Origin: Albugo candida
Lineage: Eukaryota; Oomycota; Peronosporomycetes; Albuginales
Assembly (NCBI GenBank): GCA_040437565.1
Contig: JBDOQK010000059.1
Span: 124,001-188,000 of the forward strand
Direction of reading: 5' to 3'
DNA: 64,000 bases
Both the position numbers and the translations under genes were made by a program. Position 1 is the first letter of the stretch; each line of letters begins with the position of its first letter. The notes under the pieces are model-generated. The model made no database searches. It was not told the DNA's origin and was given only the letters and a program-made list of their open reading frames with translations. This document shows positions 10,836 through 23,747 of the stretch, one piece after another.

Positions 10836-13026
10836 CGACAGTGAGCGCTTCGATAGCATTCTTGCGGTAAGAATCCTAGTCTCAATAATAAAAAGAAGGG
10901 GGAAGATAACATATCGACGCGATTATTCAAGTCCCGACTCGTCTGGGCTTTCCAAGAGGGGAATTAGGCCACGCTTACAAGCCACCGATTCTGTATGAAC
11001 AAAACTGATCGACACCGTCGATTTCTTCGAGGTTCAGCTCGGACGCCAGTGTGAGCTAACGAGGTTTGTTCATCACCAATACTTTCTGACACGCACAATT
11101 CATTTACCAAAACAAGATTAGTAATGCTTGTGGACTAGATATTTTGTAACGAATTTGTAAGTAGGTTCAAAGTTGAGGCACGCAAAGACGAAAACCCAAT
11201 GAAATGTCTATGAGGATTTTGACCACACCTCAGCGAAGCCAGATTAAGTCTAAATGTTTCCTTCTCAAGATTGTGGGTTATTGCATAGGATGCATGATTA
11301 CAGCCCGAAGAACAGAATCTGTTGGCAATTTTTTACCAGTAAACAGAGAGAATCATGTATTCAATATAAAAGGACCGAAGAACACTGGCAACGAGATCTC
11401 AGTGTCTCTGACTATGATAATCAGCATTTTGATGTTCTCCCTTTATCAGCTGTATGCGTTTCTTGCTTGTGTGAGTCGGTACCTTGGTTTATCTAAGATC
11501 GACAACTTGAGCACTGAGAACGATGCATTCTTACTGAGTCTAGGAAAGTCTACATAGACGCATGCCGCATCTTTGATAGAATACAATTGTGTCAACTGAG
11601 ATCCACAAATATGCTGCATGAGAAGGGCGTGAGATACATTTCTTATTTGTCTTGCTGCCGGGCAAAGAATAAATTTGGCTTGCAATTTTGTTAGTATACA
11701 CCGCGAGCAAGCCTCACACATTATATGACGGTTTGAGATTGCGATTCCATCAAAGCGAAGCATCACCCAAAATAAATCACTACTGAGCCGTGTACAGTGC
11801 AGATATCGTGATAATACTGAAGTGGGGATTCGTATCTCATTACACTTGAGACGCGTGCATTAGTTCAGTGCAAAGCCGCACTAAGATGTACATTGTCAAA
11901 TGATCGATGTACCTTTTTATTCAGCACATGCCAGGTGGCCACTAATTGTCTAACTCGATGTTGTTTATCCAAGTGTCGACCTCTGACATCTCAGCGAGAC
12001 CAATCAGAATATCGCCATTTTCGATGATATAGTATTCGGGCCACAAAATGAGATATAGCTGCTGGGAAAATGACTGCCTCAATATATTGAGTTAGGACCT
12101 AGAAAGCCATACAACACAATACGCTTGCATAAGACATCCCGAGCAAAAGAAAATCTAGATAGGACTAAAATGAAATCATGGAATTACAATGACTCTTGCA
12201 AGATTGGATCGAGACTTCTCGTTATAAAAAATCTATATCCTGAATGTGCTGTTGCCTCCAAATTATCCCTACATACTGCTAGAAATCATTGATATAGCTC
12301 CTAGAGATAGAGTGTGACCACCATCTGCCTGTGGTAATACCCTCTCTCCTCAATTAATCTGAGTTTTTGTCTGCATATTCAGTCGTCCTTTAGTTTGATT
12401 CCATTCCAGACAAACCCTATCGTCCGAGTATTTCTCAGCTTTTTAAACGTCATAGTTTGTTTTCGATTTATCTATCAATACATTCTTGAATGTACTGTTG
12501 TGTGCATTGTTTTTTTATTTGAGAGATGTACACAGATGTCTTTTTTAAAAGATGGTACGATTATTGACTTGTATGAGGCATCTGCAGTGAATCGCAGCTG
12601 ACAAGTACGAGATCACCACATTCTAAACAACTTCAAAGGGAAGACTCCAATGACCGGCCTTGAGACGCTCCACCACAAATTGCGGAATGTGTATATGATC
12701 GGTCCTACTGGCCGAGCTGGAAAGCCTTAATAAAAAATACTACGGCGAGGTAAATCACCTTTCCTTAGCGGGTTTGTGATGCAACAATCCGTTGCACATA
12801 TATTGCACCCGCACATGGCGATGTGCTTTGGATACTCGAGTCTAACCATATACCCTCTCTAAAAAATATTATCTCGTATGCTTCGAAAACAACTGTGATG
12901 TAATCGATGTATGGTCATCACTCGACATCTGAAGAAACGTGGAGGTGCACAATACAGCGCAATGAAGTGTGTTCCTCAACAAGCTAAAATTCTAGAAAGC
13001 TCGATTTACATCGTCATACCCAGCAC

Positions 13027-13308
13027 ATGCTTCAAAAACATGGAGGCGAGAGGATTTGTGCCGCTATATATTGCACTAGGAGCTTACTAAGGCTACAACG
13101 TTGGCTTCGTCTTTTTTTGGTATCATCATGTGCTGAATGCAAGCGCACCTTGTCACTTGATATTAAAGTACGACAAGATGCACCACGACGTGCATATACT
13201 CGCAAGTTTGCGCCCTATTCTTCCATGAAACATGTTCTCTGGACATGTTCTATGATGCATGCTCTTTTTAGGAAGTACTGGTCAGTACAATTTTCTTCAA
13301 TTGCGTGA
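13027..13308 (+). other. Possible relic of a LINE-type C-terminus
   Basis: A 93-codon frame from an ATG contains CAEC and, about 37 residues later, HVLWTCSMMHALFRKYW. This resembles the zinc-binding tail found after some non-LTR reverse transcriptases (C-x2-C, H-x4-C). The spacing is unusually long and no reverse transcriptase motif was found nearby, so this is weak. Confidence 0.2.
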
Positions 13309-14722
13309 ATGATGCTAAAGCCGTGCGGAAATGCAGCTACGAGGTCCGGCATCTATATCTATACATGTGGATCCATGCATAGGATTTTTGCTACTATGAA
13401 AAGAATCACTTCTCTGAAGCTGCCCAGACTACAGAAACCAGGTGATAGTGTTCAAAGCACGATAATGCGGCTACGCATATACTCGAAAATTTTGATTGTT
13501 CATGTTGCGGCTGAACTTTTTTTCTGACATGAGAAGAAATCTTGAATCTGCATATATCTGGCGAGTTACAATGGACACGCCGTGTTGGCTTCGACTGGTG
13601 TATCTAGGGTCAGCTGGAGTTCATCGCGATCCAAGAAAACCTGATTGCAGAGAAGTTTTAGCTTAATTGATCAAAAATTGCAGGAATCAACGAATAATAA
13701 TTCTGTTTAAAAAGTAGAGTCCTGCACAATGGTGCGAATACTGATCGAGAAATGGGACAATACAAATGCAACGATCCTTTAAAGTCTTCCAGCCATACCA
13801 TAATCATATTCGCCATGACTTCGCAGCAGGACTGGTATGAAAGATCAAAATAGGTGATGCTATTTGGACTTCAACACCGTCTTTTCATTATTTGGAATTT
13901 TTGAATCATCACTTCGTACGAGTTCTTTCAGCGCGGTATTGATTGAAAAGCGACAGATTGGCTTGAGTCGAGCGTACAGTCAGCCTGAATGGTCTAATAC
14001 AAAGACGTATCTTCACATAGTATAGACAACTTCATTGTGTTCCCGACATTATCAATATATATACGAGAAAACTCTCCATGAGAGAGTACGGCTATGGAGA
14101 AAGGCTGTCTGAATCGTGATTACCGCAAAAAGTGGTCGGCGAAGTGAGCCTTGATAAGGCTTTTTACTCCATGGCAAAACCATTTTCGTTAACAAATTGA
14201 TCTGAGATAGAACATATCAGAATTAGAATGAATAAAAGTCGAGAATACCTTATCGTATAGTGATTCGCGGGAAGATAAATGAAGCCACCTGATGAGTCAT
14301 GTATTGAAATCTAAAAAAGTATGAGTTTTGTTGTAGCTGTCATCTGATCAGGGTCATGGACCAGGTGCTAAAGTTTTAATCAAATTCGTGACTAATGCAT
14401 GACAAGAAGTATGTGAGTAATTGAAGCGGCAACCCTCTAAGAATGTGAGCTGTCACTTCTTTGGATAGATGACAAAAACGTGCGAGTATATACAAAATGT
14501 TTAATCATTGCATAAGTTGTGCCATTAACTATCTTCACATAAGTCAATTCTACCGTGGTTTTATCCGTTTTTCTCAATGATTGTAGAAATCAGCACAAAG
14601 AAAGATATGTGGTCGTTCTCATCACTTGATGGGGAACAATAAACCAACACCGATAAAAATGAATTGGTGATTACTTCTCACTTAAAATTTTGCACACGCT
14701 AGCACCCGGTCACTTTATAAGC

Positions 14723-15897
14723 ATGAAATTCATCCGTTTAATCCATTTCTACGCATTTGCTGCCATCATTTCCAGCATCAGGGCGGCACCGCCGTCAAGA
14801 TTGGATTGCGAGGTGAAGGGAAAGTATAACCCCAAAACAACAATCGAGAAGTTGGCTACATGCAAGACACTAGTTTTTCAGGATGTGCAGCTTTCTTCGA
14901 ATCAACAACTCAATCTCACGAATCTGAATGGGATAACGATCGAGTTTAACGGGAGTATCACTTTCGCTGTCAGGGTGAGACTACATTCCATCTGTTCAAA
15001 TCTATGATCCGCGTATCTTGCTAACATCGCCTCGTGATATTCTAGCATGATCGGATCAAATTAATGCATATAAGCGGAACACAGTTAAACATCACGGCTT
15101 CACCGTCCGCATGGTTCATCGCGTTTGGTGAGAAGTACTATGATGGTGGAGGCTATTACACCGGACAAATCAAACCCATGTTTGCTATGATTGAAGTCAC
15201 AAATTCCACGCTTACAGGTTTAAAAGTACTTGGCACTCCAGCTCACGCGTTTATGCTCGCAGAATGTCATAACTCCAAGTTCATAAAGTTTGAAGTCGAC
15301 GACTCGGCTGGTGATAAGAATCATCTAGCTAAAAATACGGATGGAATTCACATTTTGCAGTCGTCAAATATCACGATTACAGGCGCCATAATCCACGTTC
15401 AAGATGACTGCGTGTGCATAACATCGGGTTACGATGTGATTATTACTAATATCACATGCACTGGAGGTGGTTTCTCGATAGGGTCAATCGGTAAAAACAG
15501 GATTAATACGGTGGAAAGAGTCACCTTCAGTGCTTCAACTATCACACGTAGTCTGTATGGCCTTCTTATCAAGATATGGCCGAACACTAAAGGCACCGTC
15601 GATCGTGTCACGTTCGAAAATATAGCTCTGAAGGACGTGAAACAGCAAGGCATTGCAATCACAAAAGGTTACACTTTTAAAGGTCTTTATTCCGAACCAA
15701 CACCAGGAGTTACTATCACCAAGTTGGTCATAAGAAATATATCTGGAAACGTCGAGGATAAGGGACAGAGTGTCATGATCAATTGTCCTCGAGGAGAATG
15801 CGGAAATTTCACGTGGAAGAACGTCAAGATCTTGGGCGGAAAAGCGACCCTGATGAAAAGCTCCCTTGCTTTAACCGAGGCCCACTACACACACTAA
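14723..15897 (+). CDS. Secreted polygalacturonase-family protein (GH28), second gene
   Basis: Two exons, 14723-14974 and 15046-15897, with a 71-nt GT-AG intron in phase 0; 367 residues. The ATG at 14723 starts a clear signal peptide (KFIRLIHFYAFAAIISSI). GH28 motifs: NTDGIH (about 181-186), VQDDCV (202-207), then GGGFSIGSIG at 224-233 where active enzymes have GGHG, and LLIK (257-260) where they have RIK. Both the His and the Arg of the active site are therefore missing, while the three Asp remain. The intron position is identical in the third GH28 gene, showing common descent, whereas the first gene has none. Probably secreted; catalytic activity is doubtful. Confidence 0.85.
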
Positions 15898-18800
15898 CAT
15901 CTGCATTTCTTCATCTTCCCAAAGTTCTTTCATTTGATGGTGCATAATAAATAAAGCGTAAGGCACTGTCTTTCATCCATAAATTATTATAAGTGAGTAA
16001 ACTGAGCTTATCGAGGTAGTGCTCTAGATTGGATCTTCCGAACATGTTTTCAGTATCGGAATGTGCAGAACGTGGGTTTTCATCATGTAGCACACTCATA
16101 CACAGTACAACATCTACATCCGGAGATTCAAAGTGTATTAGTGTAGCAAGCATATGCATAGCCGTAGAACTTGAGGCATTTTCATATGCACGATGAGTCA
16201 AATGGGACGTAATATCTTACAGAAGAGCTGCCGCAACTTTGAACATTCTTGGTGTGTTTTTTATCATCCAAATTTGCGCTTTCCGAAACAATAATTTCGG
16301 ATGAGCATATCAAATTTATCGCACTTTCATCAAAAACAATAGATTTGACTGCATCAGCGCGCAATAAGGTACACCAGTTCAAGAGATACAGCTAGATTAA
16401 TGAGCTTCATATCTTCTGCCACAATTTCATCGTAACGTGGCCAGATTAATCGAATACTTTGGAGATCCGAAGCAGGTCTACACGATGGTGATTCTCTCTT
16501 TAGAATTTTGTCTAGAACCTCTAGTTACTTTTACCGGCGTGTGTGCTTGATGTTGGATGATGAGGAGGCAGACTTTATGACGAAACTTTCCGTACCTGAC
16601 TTCTTAGCTGACTTGGAACTATACGAAATATTCCAGCTGACCAAACAGTGTGTTGCAGTCCTTTACGGTAAACAAATGGGCACGATAAGTTGTACTTTAT
16701 CAACGAGCTATCTGAGATTACATGAATTAGATTACACACAATCGTTTGGTTTTATGAGGTGAGAAAAGTAAAGCCCGATGCTAGGAACGCATTCTAAACG
16801 TGAGCAGAGATCGCTACAGATACCAAGTAGTGCCCCGCTCAATAATACTAAACTATACTAGATAAGAAGTCTCGGTAAAAATTATTTTCGTGGCCTAATG
16901 GCTTTGGAATGAGAACAAAAGTCAAATGTCAGTACGATTAATCCGACTTGTTGAAGAAATGCACTGCTCGAGTAGTGGTATCTCACAGATTTGTTTAAAG
17001 CTGGTCATATTGAGCTGAGTTAAAAGTCGCTGTATTGTAGGAACAGGATACAAATCAAAATATAGATCGGAAGTCAAATCGCCAAAGGCTATCTCACTTG
17101 TCACAGTGTGGCAGATTATGCCAGGCGAAATTGACCCACTCGGCATTTTGCACATATTTCAACCCAGCCAACCTCGATATCCATATGATTGTAATTCCGA
17201 GTGTGAAACGATCGAGCACCATGGTAGTAGTGCTCCCGACGCAAGCAATAGAAATACGGAGCCAACTTAGGCGTATTTTTAAGTGAGTACTTGTAGGCTC
17301 AACGATGAAGTAGCCAATAGCCCTCGTGGTTACCATGATGCTGAGCACACTTTGTATCGCGCTATATCATGCCGATGCAAAAACCTATCATCTGTCACAA
17401 AATGATGCGAGTCAGCCGCCAGGTTGCTGTCTCATTTGTCGTCTTCGCCGATGGATACGATAGAACTTCACGATTATTGGCGACAGCACTAGAAAAAGTA
17501 TGCTGCTCCTTATGTCTCTGCAAACCATCATAGCGATTATCGTAATCGCACACGTGGCAAGACTACATCAATTCCGTCTGTGTTGGAGGCATGTTCATTC
17601 ACGTGTCATTGTTGACGTTCAACAACGTTCTTGGTGCTTCATGATCGCTTAAAACCAAAAGACATGGATATGTGCACTCGAGGCGTTGAGATTGTAGAAC
17701 TGAGAGTCGACTCGACGAAAAGAAAGATGAAAGCTACTCCACATCAGATCCTTTTTCACTAAGTTGCATTCAAATACGCATGCAAGTGAAATGATGGCCA
17801 CTGGCAACGTGTGCCAATCATGTTCCTACTTTAGCAAATAATGGATAGAATGCAACGTTCCCGCACACTTGTACCTTGCATGATCAATTTGTTACCCACC
17901 AGGTATCATCAAATCTGTAAATGTTAAGTTGAGTACGAAAAGAGTTTCGATTGTGTTTGTTTCAGCACCCAAGATTCCAGAATGAGACATTCGTCTTAAG
18001 CTTGTGCTTGTGTGTAATTTATCAGCAAAACCAAATACTGCTCTGAGACGCAAATCATGGTATGTAATTGACTCCAAACAACTGTCTCTGCTTCCTTATC
18101 CTTCGGTACTTTCAGTTTTAATGTAGCAGGATGAATCCAGCACGGTCGATGTTTTGCAGCGTTTAACTTTATGATTGTAGCCTCGTTGTTTTGACCGAAA
18201 AGGTATGCAGGGTTATGCTAATTTCTTCATTCTTGGGTGAGTCAGCAGGAAAAAAAACTTTGGCTTATGCGGAAGAGATCTTAGCTCACCTCAATTCTAG
18301 CTAAAGACATCACCCGTGGTTAACAAATCATATCCTCTAGGGTATGAATCACAAAAGTGCAAATTGGTAAGTTAGTCAGCCCCTCGTGTGCTTTTTACTT
18401 TGACCTTAATCATTAAGAGAAGACTCTGTCTGTGCTGTAATTTATAGTCTCGAAGATGCCATCGAATGAGTGATAGGCGCTTACCACATCTTATGGACTA
18501 ACGAATCTCATGATTTTCACCCATGCGACCATGTGCGTGCATCAAACGTAAGCGAGTATAAAGCCATTCGCGAGAAAAACTAATGGTAAGGGAAGAAGAT
18601 GTACACAAGAAATATTAAAAGCGGAAGATATCGATGTATGTGATGAAAATTACAACAGGATTCGTCATAGGTTGGCAGTGGTAATGGTGTAGACGAAAAT
18701 GGTGATGTCATGGCTCCTGGTTTTGCGGAAACTATCATAAACGCTTGTAAGGCTGTCTTATGTGCCCGCACCACGTACGGAGAATCCAAAAACATGCATT

Positions 18801-21800
18801 CCAATGATGCATATAATCAATATGTTCTTTGGAAGGCATGTCAAAATGTCGTATCTCACTTGTTGGCGAGACTTTTGCACCCCGTCCAACAACTCGCAGT
18901 AATGCGAGCATTATCCCTCGGCTTTCATATGCTTCAATTTCAATAAATATTAGAACCACTTGGGAAACGAGCACATCCCTTGATAGAGAAGCTACCAGCA
19001 CACACAAACGGGTGGGAAAGCGAAAATATAAAGCAGTTTATAAAGTGACATTGTAGAAAAATTAGCAACAGTTGATATTGGACGAGAGTATCATCACTGC
19101 CCCGACGGAGTCGTAGAGTGCATCTCAACATCAGAAACAAGAGAGAGCTATATCTAATTCTCGGATCCATGACACAATGCATATAGTACACTTCAGACTT
19201 TTGTTACTTATTCATACAACGTGACTGGAGGGATAACGTTTCCCAAGATGAAGTGATAGGAGACAATCGTATATCACTGAGTCAATCTCGTTCAAGACAT
19301 GCGGAAGCATCCAGCCCGTTTCAGAATATACGTGATTGCTCGAGTATTGCTGTCTTCTATTATCTCCTACAGGATACGATTGTTCCAGTACCAGTTGAAC
19401 GTGATGGACGGCCTGTCTACATCCTTCATCTCAGTTTTGGCGATTGATGCTAAGCAAAGTCAATCACGCAGTATGTCGCAATGGCAGAAGCTCAGTCAAT
19501 TTATCAAATCATTCAGGGACGCCTCGCACACTCAATGAATTAGGTTAAAACCGCTACATTATCAGTTACCCTGGTCAATGCGACCATATCTAAGACGTCA
19601 ATCGAGCCACATTATCAGTTGATTAAACGGAGTGACTATAGAATTCACTCTGCGCAAGAAACACGAGGAGCAGAAAACATTACCGGTCTAATTAGAAGAT
19701 AAGTATGCCAATGCTGTGCGTCGAAGGAGACTGAATGATATGGTAGATAATGATGCAAGGTGCGATAACATGGACTGCAATGTCTGCAAAATGTGATGCA
19801 CCTATTTGAAAGTTGTATATTTCCTCGGCTTCTTTGTCTTGTACGCTAAATTTTCATGCGACATCAGTAATATCATAAAAGGTTTTTATTGTGTCCAATT
19901 CTAAATCCCGAAATGAAGCAATCTGGCAAACTCTTTGAATAGTAGAATGTTCTACCGATAAACAGTGCGTGTTAAAACCACCCTACTAGTCGCGCTTGCA
20001 TTCAAACACTGGCAGCTTACATCACTACTGCTACACCGCACTTGCTAGTCTAAATTCACACAGAAAAGGTCGATTATGATACTTACCAGCTGAGTAGGTA
20101 TTCGCTAATGCGCATTTTATCATGCAAACCGTCAGATGATTGTATATCTTCGTGTCAATAAGTTCAGCCTCAGCGGGGATCAGTCCGAATGCGTATGGAG
20201 GGAATGCGGCATAGATATAGTATCGGATGAGAGTAAGAGAGGCTCTGGGTAGACGTATGTCGCCTGTAGCGAATTAAAAACATGTCACCAGTTAGCCTTG
20301 AAATAGCCAGCGTGAAGGACTCGCTCTTTTCAATAAATGAAATGATGTAAATGGTGTCTGGCATGCAGTTCTCTTCGAAAGAAGTGGCATTACAATATTA
20401 AAAAACAGTCTGCATGAACACATGAGCATCAACACATGGCGTCAAGCATCAGCATTACGATATCTCTGTAGAGGTATATATCAATAAATCGCAGAGTCTA
20501 GCAGAATGAACGATTATGCTGTATTCTTCTGACTTGAAAAAGCCTTCTCCAAGCTGTATCAGCTGTGTCGCTTGAGTTGGTCCATCATTCTGATATACTA
20601 TTTGCATAGTCAATCCATCATGTAAATAAGAAATCTTTCGTCACACAATGTTCCGAGTCAATCAGCATCTGTCCACATTGAAAGCGGCACACATCAACTC
20701 TGCTCCTGTGACTCCCTTTCTTGTATTACGTACGTCTTTCTACTTTCGATATTTGTCTTTAATAGAGTTACTGCTCATACACTCCCGCTTGTAGCTATTC
20801 TGACATCTTTTGTACTCAATCATTTCATCNNNNNNNNNNNNNNNNNNNNNNNNNNNNNNNNNNNNNNNNNNNNNNNNNNNNNNNNNNNNNNNNNNNNNNN
20901 NNNNNNNNNNNNNNNNNNNNNNNNNNNNNATGCAAACCGTCAGATGATTGTATATCTTCGTGTCAATAAGTTCAGCCTCAGCGGGGATCAGTCCGAATGC
21001 GTATGGAGGGAATGCGGCATAGATATAGTATCGGATGAGAGTAAGAGAGGCTCTGGGTAGACGTATGTCGCCTGTAGCGAATTAAAAACATGTCACCAGT
21101 TAGCCTTGAAATAGCCAGCGTGAAGGACTCGCTCTTTTCAATAAATGAAATGATGTAAATGGTGTCTGGCATGCAGTTCTCTTCGAAAGAAGTGGCATTA
21201 CAATATTAAAAAACAGTCTGCATGAACACATGAGCATCAACACATGGCGTCAAGCATCAGCATTACGATATCTCTGTAGAGGTATATATCAATAAATCGC
21301 AGAGTCTAGCAGAATGAACGATTATGCTGTATTCTTCTGACTTGAAAAAGCCTTCTCCAAGCTGTATCAGCTGTGTCGCTTGAGTTGGTCCATCATTCTG
21401 ATATACTATTTGCATAGTCAATCCATCATGTAAATAAGAAATCTTTCGTCACACAATGTTCCGAGTCAATCAGCATCTGTCCACATTGAAAGCGGCACAC
21501 ATCAACTCTGCTCCTGTGACTCCCTTTCTTGTATTACGTACGTCTTTCTACTTTCGATATTTGTCTTTAATAGAGTTACTGCTCATACACTCCCGCTTGT
21601 AGCTATTCTGACATCTTTTGTACTCAATCATTTCATCGTATTCGGTACTTACATTTCTATATCGGTAAAGCGAGAAGGATACCCAAAGCGATTCCTTATG
21701 CGAAAAGGAATCAATAATGCTGCGGCACACGAACGGCCATGCATCTCAAACCCAAAGTCATCGTTTAACAAGAACATTATGACATCAAGACGTGTATTAG

Positions 21801-21898
21801 CTCATTAGAGGTATTTCAAAACATAAAAAGATACCCTGTAGCTTGTAATGAACAGCATTCTGGAATCATGACATGTAAACCAGGCTGAAACAATACAC
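15898..21898. other. Long gene-poor region with gap 4
   Basis: About 6 kb between the second and third GH28 genes. A polyadenylation-like AATAAATAAA lies near 15946. Frames at 16508-16762 (+) and 17094-17348 (-) faintly resemble decayed transposase but were not assignable. From 18 to 21.9 kb only short frames without motifs are seen. Confidence 0.5.
20830..20929. other. Assembly gap 4 (100 N) with duplicated flanks
   Basis: Bases 20122-20829 (708 bp) recur at 20930-21637 in non-coding DNA. Confidence 0.95.
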
Positions 21899-23081
21899 TC
21901 ACTTACGAGGGAGTCCGAGCCCGGGTGGAGCATTTTTGTTTGGAATCTTGTTTACACCACCTGTAACTGTGACACCCGACCACTGAAAGTGCGTACAAGA
22001 TGTTGGTGACCCACAAGAGATCAGTACATTCTGTGCTTTCGGAACCACATTTCCAGTTACTTTTGTCAAAAATATGTTCGTGATGGTGACTCCATCGGTA
22101 GGGGTTCCAGTGATGTCAGCACCCGTGAAGCCTTGCGTAACAGCAATGCCGAACATTTTGATATCCTTCAATGTGATATCTTCGAATGTAATGCCGTCGA
22201 CATTTCCCTTCCCTCCAATAGACGTCTTGATAAGAACACCATACAAGCTATCTGTGATAGTCGACTGACTAAACCTGATATTGCGAACTTCATTTGCGTT
22301 CTTATTTTTTCCTATTGAACCGACCGAGAGTCCACCACCAATAGAAGTGATATCGGTTATGTTCACGTCGTATCCCGATGCTATGACCACGGCGTCATCT
22401 TGATTATTGATTACGGCCCCTTGGATGTTAATATGATTCGATTGCAAAATGTGGATCCCATCCGTGTTTGCAGCTTTTTTATTAGGGTTGAGATTACCTT
22501 CTGAATCGTCAACCTTGAAGTTTTTGAAGGTGGAATGGTTCGAGCATGCGATCAAATACGCGTGAATTGGAGTATTACGTACTTTCAGACCATCCAGTAT
22601 GGAATCTTGGACTTCAATCATAGCAAACATAGGTTTTATAATCTTGCTCTCACACCCTTCGCCATCCCAGTATTGAGGGCCATTTGCGTCAAACCATGCA
22701 TTCCCAGAAGCCGAGATGGTCACTTTGCTTCCCTTAATATGCAACAATTTTTCTTGATTATGCTACAGAAACAAAAGTCAATAAGAGGGACGTGTAATGG
22801 CCAATGTAATAAGGAAGAAGTCTCACCCTGACATCGAAAGTTATGTTGCCATTGAATTGGATATCTTGCCCGGGTCGTAGAGTCGTAAGATTGAGTTGAT
22901 GCTTCGCTAAAACTCGCAAATAATTGAATTTCACTGTCATGCAATCTTGCAGTGCTTTGTTTGTCTTTGTGGGGTTGTAAATTCCCTCAATGACACAAGT
23001 TCCGGTCGATTTCGCATTGTTGGCGTTGTTCGATGTGATTGCCATTGAGGCGAAAACATGTAAAACTCGGATCAAATTCAT
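21899..23081 (-). CDS. Secreted polygalacturonase-family protein (GH28), third gene
   Basis: Two exons on the minus strand, 22827-23081 and 21899-22762, with a 64-nt GT-AG intron (22763-22826) in phase 0; 372 residues. The ATG at 23081 begins a hydrophobic leader (NLIRVLHVFASMAI). Motifs: NTDGIH (184-189), NQDDAV (205-210), GGGLSVGSIG (227-236) instead of GGHG, and LIK (262-264) instead of RIK. As in the second gene, His and Arg of the catalytic site are absent and the Asp residues kept. The last codons read CGT AAG TGA, which also contain a GTAAGT donor, so a small extra 3' exon is possible. The two genes are close relatives facing opposite ways. Confidence 0.85.
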
Positions 23082-23747
23082 CTCTCTTAAGCGGTCGGAT
23101 GCCTAGTGTCCAGTAAATTGTAAAATGAGGAGTAAAAAGTGAAAAGCAGAAAGTAAAGTGCAGGATACATTAGTTCCAAAAACAGCTGAAAGTAAGCTAC
23201 TCCCAGCAAGTTGGTACGTGTGTCTACTTTTGCGCGTTTTCTATGAAAATCTGAGGAAGATCATGCACGTCAGCATAGTGTGTAGAAAGCTGTTCTAAGC
23301 TGTAAATAGAGTACAGTGTGGTCGGGATACGACATGCATCAGATGCTCGTGCTTTTTTTTAACGCACGTAAGACTACGCCACGGCTGACAACCTTACAGA
23401 ATGGTCAGTTATCGAAACAGATGGCAGTAGTTTCCCGCCTTGTGCTACTGACGCATGTCTAATAACGATGTAAAGTGCACCGCAAACGCCATTTTAGATC
23501 AGTAAATATTTTCATAATTTATCATATGCTCGGGGGGTACCTGATACCAAACTGTATCAATCAATAAAGGAGTATGCATATCAGAGTTTTTGTGCGAGGA
23601 CTTTGCGATCATCATTAAGTCAGTCATAATTCAAATAGTTATTAAAAAAGCTTTATTGTGGCGTCACGATGGAAAGTGCTGTACAGTGAGAGAAAATAAT
23701 GTTATGTATGGTCGATGCCACAGTCAAAGTACGTTCTTTACTTGATG
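23082..23747. other. Intergenic stretch
   Basis: This holds the upstream region of the third GH28 gene and the 3' side of SSRP1. No gene or RNA recognised. Confidence 0.5.

Larger units (their letters stand above)
9694..14722. other. Long gene-poor region
   Basis: About 5 kb between GH28 genes. It contains a tandem repeat near 10.1 kb, an exon-like frame at 10674-10835 and a weakly LINE-like frame at 13027-13308. The remaining frames are short and scattered, without splice continuity or family motifs. I saw no tRNA or rRNA. Confidence 0.5.

Noticed and set aside
13027-13527. LINE fragment
   Set aside because: Not rejected outright, but the spacing of the zinc-binding residues is wrong and no reverse transcriptase motif is near, so it was kept only at low confidence.
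16508-17348. Decayed hAT-like transposase
   Set aside because: A few phrases resemble the C-terminal region, but frames are broken on both strands and no terminal repeats were found.
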